Shown one piece after another: positions 36,975 to 50,103 of a stretch of 64,000 nt of DNA. The position numbers and the translations under genes were made by a program. A model generated the notes under the pieces. That model was not told the origin of the DNA and searched no databases. It worked only from the letters and a program-made list of their open reading frames with translations. The first letter of the stretch is position 1. The number at the start of each line of letters is the position of its first letter. Origin of the DNA: Tubulanus polymorphus (lineage: Eukaryota; Nemertea; Palaeonemertea; Tubulaniformes; Tubulanidae); assembly GCF_964204645.1 (NCBI RefSeq), contig NC_134025.1:6205001-6269000 (forward strand), in the 5' to 3' direction.

Positions 36975-37050
36975 AGTGAAATTACGCACACTAACGGGGG
37001 ATCGAACCCAGGTCTCGTAGAAGGCAATCGCGCTATAATCCAGTAAAACA
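36975..37050 (-). repeat. tRNA-derived SINE fragment
   Basis: On the minus strand a B-box-like GGTTCGATCCC follows CCTTCTACGAGACCT, preceded by a truncated A-box-like TAGCGCGATTG. The layout is that of a tRNA body with a shortened D arm and no clean acceptor stem, which favours a tRNA-derived SINE head over a functional tRNA. Confidence 0.5.
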
Positions 37051-37252
37051 AATAGAACAAGTCCATCTTACCAGCTTGTCGTATGCGTAATGACTGTAAT
37101 ACGATGTATTCAAGTCTAGTGTGACGATGCCTAACAATTAAGGTGTTTTATACTAATCATATTGGTTATATTAGAATACAATAAAAAAGGGACACATTTT
37201 CTGAAATATCCTGACTAAGAAAAACTACTACAACTAAACCTGAACCTGACCC

Positions 37253-37615
37253 TACACTACCCCCCACCTAAACCGTTCACCACCAACCACCTATACCCTA
37301 AACCCCTCCCTCCAAAGTCCTACCACCACCCATCCTCCCAAGCCCACCCTTACATCCCACCCTCCCTAACCCTATCCCTCCCCTACGTCCCAGACCCCAT
37401 CCCTCCCTCCCACACCCTATCCCTCCCACCCCTGCACCCCATCCCTCCCGCACCCCTTCCCTCCCGCCCTCCTAGACCCCTTCCCTCCCGCCCTCCCTCT
37501 TCCCTTCCCTCTCACCCTCCCAGACCCCTTCCCTCCTGCCCTCCCAGACCCCTTCCCTCCCGACCTCCCTCTACCCCTGCCTCCCCCAACCCTACCCACC
37601 CTCCCCGAACCCCAT
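37253..37615 (+). repeat. Second C-rich CCCTCCC array
   Basis: About 360 bases of CCCTCCC with CCCAGACCCCTTCCCTCCCG units, the same motif as the array at 32.5-32.9 kb and on the same strand. It abuts the inner side of the right inverted-repeat arm. Its outer part is more diverged (CCACC, CTACCC). Confidence 0.85.
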
Positions 37616-37860
37616 GGTTAGATGAGTTGAAGTGTTACGATGCATTAGTTCGACGGATGGGAATTGTGAAGATAAAAGAACAAATCACTGTTCAATCACA
37701 GGATGAAGTAATGCAGTGATCTGTGCTCAGTATCTGCACATGCATCAGTCTAATATCTACAGCTGTATAATCTAGAGAAATTGCAAACACATCTGATTGT
37801 GACGGAAGGAACATAATTGATAACAGTTGTGTAATTGACATCAAGGACCAGTTTCATATT
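37612..37860 (-). repeat. Right arm of the ~245-bp inverted repeat
   Basis: This is the reverse-complement partner of 32218-32463, about 5.1 kb away, with the same internal blocks in opposite orientation. The homology stops at the C-rich array on one side and near GGTCCTTGATG (minus strand) on the other. Confidence 0.75.
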
Positions 37861-38139
37861 GATCAGAAATAACATTTGAGTTGATCAATTTAGAAAACCT
37901 GTAAACCCATGTTATTCTTTTATGTATTGCTAAGACAACAATCCCAACCATGAAATCCCTACCAAATATACACCAATATCAAGACATCTGAATGGATTCA
38001 ATAAACAAATGTAAAAACCCAGATTTGATTTCAAAACATGGTTCATAACAAAAACTATCAAACTGGTCCCTTAAAAACAAATCAACAACTGATAAATAAA
38101 AGATGAAATATGTAACTTATCTTGAATTTCCTTTTAGTG

Positions 38140-38430
38140 ATTCCTGATGTCCTGTACAGAATCCAAGAGTCTTATTGTAAAACAGTGATAATCCATGAAG
38201 AAAGTCTTATTGTAAAACAGCGATTCTTGTTGTCCTGTGCAGAATCTAAGAAAGTCTGATTGTAAAGCACTAATTCCTTGTCCTGTACTAAATCCAACTG
38301 AATCCAAGTATTACTGTAAAGCACTGATTCCTGAAGCACTGATTCCACTGATTTGTATCCCGTTCTGATTCCAAGAAAGTCTTATTGTAAAGCATTGATT
38401 CCTTGTTGTCCTGTCCTGAATCCAAGTTCC
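38140..38430 (+). repeat. Imperfect tandem repeat, ~60-bp unit
   Basis: Repeated words GTCTTATTGTAAA, CTGATTCC, TTGTCCTGT and AATCCAAG recur four or five times with irregular spacing. It looks like a degraded satellite. No coding potential. Confidence 0.6.
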
Positions 38431-38912
38431 CATTGTAGTGATACCTATGATAAACAAATCAAAGATGGTTTTCGTTCCTTAGACAACTGCAGAATTATCA
38501 AATTCAAAATTCAAACTTACAAATCAAATTGTTCGCTCCAATCTGTAGTTCATTTATCAAGGGCTTTCTATCTACGGTTTAGGTTCTCCACCAGAGTTCA
38601 ACATCAAACATAAAAGAAAGTAATGAAGATACGAATAGATGAATATTATCTGTTTCTGAAACTGATGGAGAAAACATTTAAAAGATGAAATAGACATACA
38701 CTGTTTTCACTGTTTCAGATATCAATTCTTTAGCCTATATAAAATGGTTTACACATCTACAAATGAAAACAGAGAGTATTAAAATTAATACTGGATGAAA
38801 AAAAGACTAAATACATTATAAACAATCACTGAAGAATCATTTAAGAATATATTAGGCCCACAACACAGCAACGCCAAGCCCATGATCTAAATATATCTGA
38901 ATCAGATGACCG

Positions 38913-39290
38913 TCAGCTCTTGAAGTTTTGGGCCCCATATTCTAAATTCCTGAATGCACCCTGGTCAGTCAATCCATCATTGGCCCTTTTTAGTTTTTCA
39001 ACTCGTCTTGCTCGACTGGTTTTCACCATGTGCGCCTAGATTCACCTCTGAAATATAATTACCCGCAATATCTAAATATCTAAGACGAAATATTCTTCAC
39101 CATTCTAACAAATATTATGAATACTTACCGAATATTGAAAAACTGAGTCCTGGAGTCTTAAAGGAGGCTGCCTTTGTTTGAAATTAGGCAAGGTTTTTTG
39201 CTTTTCGCGTTAGTTTAGCACGCCATTTTGATATTGATATTGGTATTGATATTTTGATAGTGTCTCAGATTCCCGCGCCGCCGCGCACGT
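38913..39290 (-). CDS. Candidate small two-exon gene start, 38 residues (uncertain)
   Basis: A CpG-rich block (39270-39292) is followed on the minus strand by a possible non-coding first exon ending at 39129 with a strong GTAAGTAT donor. An acceptor ATATTTCAG precedes 39047. The second segment contains ATG 39029 with an open frame to a TGA at 38913: 38 residues, strongly basic at the start (MVKTSRARRVEKLKRAND). I do not recognise the protein. It could be a short peptide gene, the first coding exon of a longer gene continuing leftward toward the array at 31.8 kb, or a non-coding transcript. Confidence 0.25.
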
Positions 39291-39579
39291 CAAAATGTAC
39301 AATGTCGGTATCGAGTTTCAATCGAGGTCGAATCCTGGCAGGGGAGATCTCGTGCAGGTTTCAGAAATCATCTGTCCTCATCAGAGTTACGAACTAATGC
39401 CAAACCAACATCTGTTATTCCGGTTGCTAAAGATGTAACAGTCGGTTATCCGTTGTAGTAAAACGCTTCAAGGCCCCGCACTAAAATCAGAGATATACCT
39501 GGCCAAAACTCTGGAGAGGGTCAAAGTGAATTAACTCAATAATCCAGATGATTGGCACTGAATCCAGCCGAAAACTAGA

Positions 39580-40160
39580 CTTTGCTAATACAATGCCCAG
39601 GGCCCGTACACAGGATTTGTTCAGGAGGGTGTTCTACTTGGGGCAAAAAGGGTCACCAAAAAGCACCCACAATGGTAGTGGCGGCGACTGTGCTATCGCG
39701 CAGGGGTGAGAAAATTGTTTATATTTCGATATCCTGCATTCATGAGCAAGGACGGATTAAAGGACTACTTGTAAAAAATGGCATTATCCACGAAAAACGA
39801 GTCTGGGGTCCTCCCCAAGAATTTTTTGAAAATTAACTGCTTTTTGGTAATATTTCCAAGCAATAATGAAGCCCTGATGCAAATTGTGCTTTCTAAGAGA
39901 TTTACTGGCATTAAGATGTACTTTCAAGGCAATAAATTAGATGAAATCCTGAAGAATGAACCTTTTTGTTGAAAAATATCTGTCTCGTAAAAATATGCAC
40001 TTTCCTACTTTTAGGATTGAAAAGATCGACTAAAAGTGCCCTTTCTTGTTTTTTTTTTGTATTGATGGACGACTGTGCCCTTTTTCTTTGAGAAAAAATG
40101 ACCTGACGTCAAGAAATTGAAAAAGGGTTCTTTCACCAAAGGGGTTCGATTCGGTGGAAT
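39580..40160 (+). repeat. Diverged interspersed repeat
   Basis: It begins near AGGGCCCGTACACAGGATTT and contains GGGTCACCAAAAAGCACCCA. The later part shares the order of words TGCCC-TTT, CGAC, CTTTTT-TTGAGAAAAAAT, GACGTYAA, TTTCACCA with 26440-26600. No reverse transcriptase or transposase domain is visible. Boundaries are approximate. Confidence 0.4.
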
Positions 40161-40504
40161 TTGCGTAAACTATTAAAATCAAAGACGCGCATTTTTAGTT
40201 CACGGAAAATCAGCAGGAGAATCTTTCAGACTTCAAATTTCAAGTCATACTTGCCTAGCCACAGCGGTAAATCTTTGTAGATTCGTCATCGCATTTTTGT
40301 TCTTACATAAATCTAGAATATAATCCTACTTTCGACAGGTTTATATTGTTTAGTTCGATGAATGTGTTACTGATAATATATTTGATGTTTTGTAGTTTGA
40401 AAATATACCTGGTGAAGTACGTTCTGAACACACGTGAAGAATGGAAGATGATTTTTTTTATACATGTATAAACCAACCAACAAGAATATTCACTGTAATG
40501 ACAA

Positions 40505-40536
40505 TTTATTGTCTAGATTTATAATAATTGTTTATT
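40505..40536 (-). terminator. Two polyadenylation hexamers at the RPS4 stop
   Basis: Minus-strand AATAAA at 40536-40531 overlaps the stop codon (CAATAAAC), and a second lies at 40510-40505. The 3' UTR is therefore probably only a few tens of bases, as is usual for ribosomal protein genes. The second is the more likely functional signal. Confidence 0.5.
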
Positions 40537-43500
40537 GTTTGCTGCTAATACGTCTGTCTCTCTCTTCAGAAATGGTCAATCTGACGCCTTTACCAGCTGG
40601 AAGGGAAACCCATGGTTTGTTTCCTTTACCGATGATGAAGATATTGTTCAACCTGGAAAAGTTAAGAAAATAATGAATAATTCATGATAACTAACGACAA
40701 AGATATCGGATAGCTATTATTGGAAGATAATTGAGGCAAGATTCCATGTACAGTAGACTCCGCTTAGACTGGAGTCCATTCACTCAGATTATCCCATGCC
40801 CCAGACGAAATGACAGCCAAACTCATCAGATCATCTACGTCATCACTATTTGTATTTCCAATTCAATTAGGATAAATCGCTAGTTATCTGAGGCTGACTG
40901 AACTACGAATTTCTTAACTCAATTGATCACAAAAATGACCCATTCCTGTTCCGGACAGCCCTGGTATTTGGCCCTGATCGGTCCTTTAGGAGGTGGGCCA
41001 AGTGGAGTCTACTGTATATTACATTACATCAATACAAAATCTGGATCCTGGACCCTTTAATCGCAAAAATTAAGATGTTATAACGAACCTAGTTGCAAAC
41101 ATATGGCCCACTGAATCCTTGACATGAACGATATCGAATGATCCTGGATGTCGCTCACGATGTGTAACTATTCCAACTCGCCCCAAGTTATGACCACCAG
41201 TTACCATACACAAGTTACCTAAAAAATTCAACATTTAAACATTTTTTAACATCACGAACACATAACAACCGTACGACGTATTTCACGTCTGGAGCCAGAA
41301 TTTATGGCGTCAGATGACACCGAAGTCCACTGTCTAGTGTTAAATAAAGAGCATTCAGGTGATCATCAATGCAATGTCATTTCTTTTGGTAATGCAAACA
41401 TGAACATCCATGCGGACAAATCGTACTCGCGACCGTAAGAAATAGTTTCATATAGGCAATAGTTTGACCATATTAGTCTAAAATGAAACTAACATGACTT
41501 CGATATGCCAACCTTAATTGAGTCCTTTTAGTTACCAATTAACTATACATAAGATCCTAATGTATTATTGCTATTGCCCTATTGTTGGGGACTTAGACTA
41601 GGTTATTTCTTATTTGGTTTTGTAATTCTAGTAATGCTATCATTCCTACTTCATCGCCTTACTCAATCCACTAACACAACTCCATTTCCATATTTTCCAT
41701 ACGATTTAAGACAACACATCCTATACTCATGGACGCCATAATTCTAACCATCCTTTGAAATGTTATATATGTCATTTCTTTTGGTAATGCAAACATGAAC
41801 ATCAATGAAGACAAATCATACTCGCGACCGTAAGAAATAGTTTCATATAGGCAATAGTTTGACCATATTAGTCTAAAATGAAACTAACATGACTTCGATA
41901 TGCCATCAATGTATCAGGGTCCCAACAGATCAAAAATTTCAAAAATTCATGGAGGCAATTAATGTAGTAGTCACCTCTTAAATCAGTACTGTTCTCAAGA
42001 ACTATTAATTTGGTGCTTTTTTGAGAAAATTTTTATCCTATACACAAGCTAAACTCGGTTTTGAATTCAATAAGTAAGAAATCCTAGACCCAACTGTTCC
42101 GATTTAGGCGTAGTAACTGTTCATCTACAAACTAGACAAAAATTTCAAATTTTTCAAATTAAAGGAGTTTCAAGTACTGTTTTGAAGGAGTTTTTAAGGA
42201 ATCAAGGAGCTGTAGGGACCCTGTATATAATATGAAGATCTTTATGTATCATTTCGATTTCTATTGTTTGAAACTAATGGATTAGGTTATTAAGTGGTTT
42301 TGTAAAATCTAGTAACGCAATCATGAAGGAGAAATTCAGATCGCGACAATGTTACTAGAATTTCATTAAATCTACGCCCTCGTTTGAGCCAACAAGTAGT
42401 CGCAGTACATAAGTTAGCTTCAGTAAGAGCACCATTCCTGCTTCATTGAGTCTATTACAAAATAAATATACATGCTTCCATTTCCATACATTTTAACATG
42501 ATTGAAGACAGCACAGCGCTGTACTCATGAACCCCTAACTTTCAACAATCCCTTCATCTTTCATTTAAGCCTTCAGCAACAATAATATCATTGACGATAA
42601 GTTAAATAAATATATGTCATTTCTTTTGGTAATGCAAACATGAACATCCATGCGGACAAATCATACTCGCGACCGTAAGAAATAGTATCATATAGGCAAT
42701 AGTTTGACCATATTAGGCTAAAATGAAACTAACATGACTTCGATATGCCATAAATGTATGATTGATGAAACAACCAAACACTACAATTCAAAATCACCTC
42801 CTTAACGAACAACAGTTAAGCAAAGATAGAGGGAAGTTCTCTCCGATTGATACAATGTCGGTTAAAGGGCTGCTTCTTACCGGACTCGAATTTGATGAAA
42901 TCTCGAATCTTTCCAGTACCGATGTCTAATTGAACTGTGTCGTTGACTTTGATAAGCGGATCCTGGTATCGGATTGTACGTCCATCGTGAGTCACAATAA
43001 ACGGTACACCTTTCGGCGCTACACCGACTTTCTTTACCTTACACAACTTGTACTAAAACGGGACAAATAATTCATTTTGCTCAATAATTGATTGAACGCC
43101 AATCAAAAATGAAAAGCAGAGCAGCGTTTTAAGTCAATGACTAACTTTAGACTCTTCAGCCGTAATACGATGAACAGCGAATCTTCCTTTAACATCATAG
43201 ATCAATCTGAAGTATTCATTCGTTTTCTCGATCGAGATGACATCTAAAACAAACAGTTACATTCATTTACCTACATGCATCGTAGGACAATATTAGATCA
43301 TTGTGAACATGACTGATAAATTTGGACACCTACCCATATATCCGGTAGGGTAAGTTTTATCTGTTCGTACTTTCCCGTCGATCTTGACAAGGCGCTGCAT
43401 GACGATCTTCTGGGTTTCGTCGTATGTAAGGGCATACTTCAATCTGTTTCGCAGGAAAATACACAACGGCAAACATTCCCGACTTTTGTGCGGACCACAA

Positions 43501-44015
43501 CTTGGTTTTGGAGCCTACCAAATCATAAAAACATAGATCTCTCTTAAATATAGATCCTAGAAGTGAAGGCAAACAATCGATTCCGGTTTAATAGATTAGA
43601 TCTCTAACTTCGAAAGGTGGCAAGAGATTTTTCAATCGGAAAACAACGATCAACAAATATCGAAATCGAATTTCCAACATATTCATTTATAAGATACTTA
43701 CAAAAGTTCCCCCAAGCTTGTCCAGCATCCAATGCTTGGGTGCGCGAAGACGCTTCAAATGTTTCTTGGGACCTCTGGCCTAAAAACAGAAAACGATGTT
43801 AGAATTCGGTACTTCCTGGTTAGCCGCATCGCATGCCAAGTAAAATCAATTCGGTCATTCCACTTGAGATCGCGGACATTCCGGCAGTAAAAACATGTAA
43901 ACATTAGAAATAATCAATTGCGTTTCATTTGTACAATAAAAAACTTATATCGCCCTTGGGTTCAAGCGATGAAAGCGGATAAAAAGCAAATATTTCTAAA
44001 AATTTTACCCACCAT
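40532..44015 (-). CDS. RPS4: 40S ribosomal protein S4 (eS4)
   Basis: Seven coding exons on the minus strand: 44015-44013 (ATG only), 43779-43702, 43514-43334, 43243-43146, 43052-42881, 41218-41089, 40652-40532. They sum to 783 nt, 260 residues; vertebrate RPS4X has 263. Exon 1 carrying only ATG is the arrangement of RPS4 genes. Hallmarks in order: [32 protein letters not shown] (S4 RNA-binding region), [59 protein letters not shown] (KOW region), [17 protein letters not shown]. It is a structural component of the small subunit. It hosts three H/ACA snoRNA-like copies in the 1.66-kb intron before exon 6, and is divergent from MTF1. The position before DE reads Y where vertebrates have G. Confidence 0.97.
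41372..41510 (-). ncRNA. H/ACA box snoRNA, intronic copy 1
   Basis: The minus-strand RNA starts TGGCATATCGAAG. A 9-bp stem CATGTTAGT/ACTAATATG (one G-T pair) closes a 10-base loop. Outer CATAT/ATATG pairs complete hairpin 1. A hinge AAACTA (ANANNA) follows directly. Hairpin 2 is closed by TTTCTT/AAGAAA. The ACA of TGACATTG lies three bases from the proposed 3' end. The size of about 139 nt and a sense intronic position in a ribosomal protein gene fit animal H/ACA snoRNAs, which guide rRNA pseudouridylation with dyskerin. Two near-identical copies lie in the same intron. The target is not assigned. Confidence 0.75.
41767..41905 (-). ncRNA. H/ACA box snoRNA, intronic copy 2
   Basis: Same architecture as the copy at 41372-41510, with identical hairpin 1, hinge AAACTA and ACA box (TGACATAT). 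The differences cluster in the apical part of hairpin 2 (CTTCATTGATG for CCGCATGGATG), sparing the closing stem and boxes. This is the pattern expected of duplicated genes under structural constraint. Confidence 0.72.
42612..42750 (-). ncRNA. H/ACA box snoRNA, intronic copy 3
   Basis: Third copy in the same RPS4 intron. The hinge reads ATACTA rather than AAACTA, a change at an N position of ANANNA, so the box still fits. One base at the inner edge of hairpin 1 differs (AGCCTAA for AGACTAA), costing one base pair. The closing stem TTTCTT/AAGAAA and the ACA box are intact. Sequence around copies 2 and 3 is also related (compare 41640-41730 with 42430-42530), so part of the intron was duplicated. 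Confidence 0.72.
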
Positions 44016-44281
44016 CTTGGCTGGTCGCTATAAAAGAGGAAGTGAATGAGTGATCCCGAAATGCATTGTCCGCACCATCTACGAAATCCGAGGTTGACAC
44101 GACGAACAACTGTTTTTCTCAATGCCAGAAGAGAAAACTTGTTCTGGAAAATTTAATTTCAATATTTTTCTTATTTATTATAGAAATAATATTTCGATAA
44201 TGTTTTGACGTCTTCGATCACTTTTTCGAATGACTATCGAAACCAAAATGTCGGTACTCGGTATTTCCCTCGAACCAGGAA
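44016..44281. promoter_or_regulatory. Divergent promoter of RPS4 and MTF1
   Basis: The two initiator ATGs are 266 bases apart and point away from each other. On the RPS4 side the leader reads CTTCCTCTTTTATAGCGACC before the ATG. This contains a pyrimidine tract (CCTCTTTT) suited to a 5' TOP transcription start, the signal for growth-controlled translation of ribosomal protein mRNAs. No MRE core (TGCRCNC) was seen on the MTF1 side. Confidence 0.5.
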
Positions 44282-47231
<2,950 letters not shown>

Positions 47232-49980
47232 TATTGCCATGACAACCGTATTTATTAATCCGATTCTAGCTAGTTTCATTGTTGTTCATGAACGTGTTAG
47301 TCATAGACTTTTCTAGGAACATTTATCATGTATTTTGTTTTTGTTATACATCATCAGAACTAACAGGGTTCAAAGCGGTCATTGAAAGACATGAAATGGG
47401 AATGGGTCAATTGAAGGCCTTGAAAGTCATTGAATTGCCTCTAAGGTCATTGATTCATGGTCACGGTCATTAATAGCGAGCTACCTTACAGAGTAGATTT
47501 TGAAGTTATTAGTCACAGATAATCTATAGCTAAAGCATTATCAGATCTGATCATTGTATTGTTAGGTCTAGTTCACACTCAAATTATCTCAACTACAATG
47601 AAGACAATGATTCTGTCTGGTCAATGCAAATATAGGCTAATTGCTACACACTGTCTAATTGATATTCCAATTGAATGTAATTTGCTATAGGCAAACAGTT
47701 AAGCATGATCCATGAGTGGCCTTCTTTTGTTCTCTTGACTCTTCTGATGTTTCAATTGATTTTTCATTTGAAATTAGCAGTGGTGACAAATTAATTAATT
47801 ATTGCTGAGACAAATTTTCAAATGGCTTTAACTAGATCAGTCATTAGTTATCATCTGCAGGTCAAAGTTACAAGGTCACTGTTACAGCTCTTAAAATCTA
47901 CTGATTATAAGAATCAATGGAAAATGGAAATGTCGATTTCAGGATTCTTGGCTTAAAGGCTGACTTATGTCAACAAGCAACGCGACGCCTATCGACGCAA
48001 CTGGGTTTATTGCCGATTAGCGGCAACTAGCGGCCTATGCAACATCGACTCCTACCGTCTCGTCGCAAGCCGTATCCGGCTAGTTGCCCATTTTCTACTC
48101 CGGCCTGCAGTAGGCGGACAGTTGCTTTCGATCGCAACCGACATAAGCTCATCTGCGACGCGACGGAACTGAGCGCAAGGGTTCCAGCCAATAAGAGACC
48201 GCATATACATAGTACAAATTATGTCCGCTACTTAGCGTCATTCGTAATTAGTCATAAACTTTCAAATTCAAGTATTTCGAAATGTAAACCAAACCTTCAG
48301 CACCGCAGATGACTGGACCGAAGAGAAAGTGATGGAATGATACTGGTCATGGAGACTATGAACCCTGCACTAATTTCCGTCAGTATATGAACTGAAGGTA
48401 TTGAATATTTTACAAATGTCACCCTTTCAAAATAAAATGAAAGCATTTTCAGGTAGATATGGAGGATTTGATTTTTTTCTGAATTGACTGACCAAATTGA
48501 CTGACCTCCGTAAGCCTAACTTTTTTATTAGATATATAAACTTATTCCAAGCTTTGTGTATATGTTTCAAACGGCTTGGAACTCTTATTGTACTGGTAGT
48601 TTGAGATTGGTTCAGGTGCTAATACAGTAGTTTTGGTTAGTTAAATGTAAATGTGATTTAAATGCTCAAATTTTAAAAGATGCCTTGAATCGAAACAGAA
48701 TATACAACTTAAAATGTCTTTGATGTCATATTAATATGGACGATCAATTATTGTATTTAACATCAGTCAACTGCCGATGACACTGTATCTACTATTGTCC
48801 CTTCAAAATAACTTGTAGCTGATCATTCTTTTATTGCTGCTTGATATTTCTAATCTGGCGATGGTAATGACATTGTTCGTGGTAATAGTCCGAGCCATTA
48901 CTTATGAAGTTTAGGCAATGTTACTACCGTGTAAACTTGGAATAATTGGGACCATAAAATTTTGTTTGGGGAATGCGAGTCAGATTGTTTAAAGTATTGA
49001 ATTGCTTTTCTAAGATTTTATTTGAGCTAAGTGGAGCAAGACTAAGTTTACTGCATAACAAGCTGGAAGAAAGATCTTGGCGGCCATATCAGATAATACA
49101 TGTATTCAGTACATGTACCGGTACCTTAACTTCAACTGGTTTCCATAGCCTTTGCTTTTAGAAGTTTCAAATGCGTATCTGCTTTTGGGATCTTTAGTAA
49201 TAGTTTTAAGCGGCCTTTTAGTTGTATAAAGGAGTTTTAAAAACACAAACTTAACATATGATTATGAATATCTTGTTATTGTATCTACTAGTGAATTAGT
49301 TTATTTTTGTAAAAAAGCAATTAAAATCATTATGTCTAGTCAGTTGTCAACATCGTTTTGATGACTAGTGGTACTTACGTGCTCTGTTCTGCCCAGGGCT
49401 AGGTTTCGCGAAGTTGTGATTTGAAAAGAATGTTTTGAATAATTGAGAAAAAAATTCACAATTTAACCAGAGATAATATCCATGGTTTACTGTTGTGATG
49501 TAACCGTTTCGAGTATTTCTTAGTTAAAGTTGGCCCTGTGTGCGTACATTGTATCTTCCTACTTGGTATAATATGTATCATAACATATCAGTTGCATAAT
49601 TAACAACTGTTTGTCTTCAGTATTATACTATATTTCTCAAACATCTAAGGGAAATCACCTAGTGGTTAGTACAAAATCGTATTGATGTTGTGCAACGAAT
49701 CGTGCAATGTATTCTTGAAGCATGTTCTACTGTGTAGAACTGTTTTATCTTTGATTTATTAATCATAATAAATTATGATCTTAGTAAATATCCTCGTAAA
49801 TTGTAGTTTTCTTAGTTTGGTGTTCAAAGAAACTTAATCTATGCTCAGTTGCGCCACGTCAGTGATCTTCCGCATGAATTCATCTTGCATATTGAATACT
49901 AACCAGGCAGAAACGATATTGTTTTTAAAATATTGTATTTTTACATTTATTACTAATCATTAATATAAACAATCAACACT
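47232..49980. other. MTF1 3' UTR and spacer to APEX1
   Basis: An AATAAA at 49767-49772 is a candidate end of the MTF1 transcript. A minus-strand AATAAA at 49951-49946 is a candidate end for APEX1, giving a tail-to-tail arrangement about 180 bases apart. The ORF at 48037-48312 lies in a locally CpG-rich patch (47980-48200), probably an inserted repeat. No gene is supported. Confidence 0.45.
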
Positions 49981-50103
49981 TTGTTCATTATGAAATGCGA
50001 TATTGCAGTTATTCAGTTTAACCAAATGGTGGGGTATGAAGATCAGATAAGTCCAGCTCTCAAAAACCTGCCTTGGGCCAATGGCAACATGAAAACCTTT
50101 AAA

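Noticed and set aside
36975-37050. Functional tRNA gene
   Set aside because: The B box is good but the D arm/A box is truncated and no 7-bp acceptor stem can be formed; a SINE fragment fits better.
37417-37599. Gly/Arg-rich minus-strand ORF
   Set aside because: Same cause: it is the complement of the second C-rich array.
43925-44122. ORF upstream of RPS4 on the minus strand
   Set aside because: It spans the RPS4 leader, first exon and intron; the RPS4 model with an ATG-only exon explains the region.
48037-48312. 91-residue Arg/Pro-rich ORF downstream of MTF1
   Set aside because: It lies after the MTF1 stop in a CpG-rich patch with no splice context or recognised family; more likely inserted repeat sequence.
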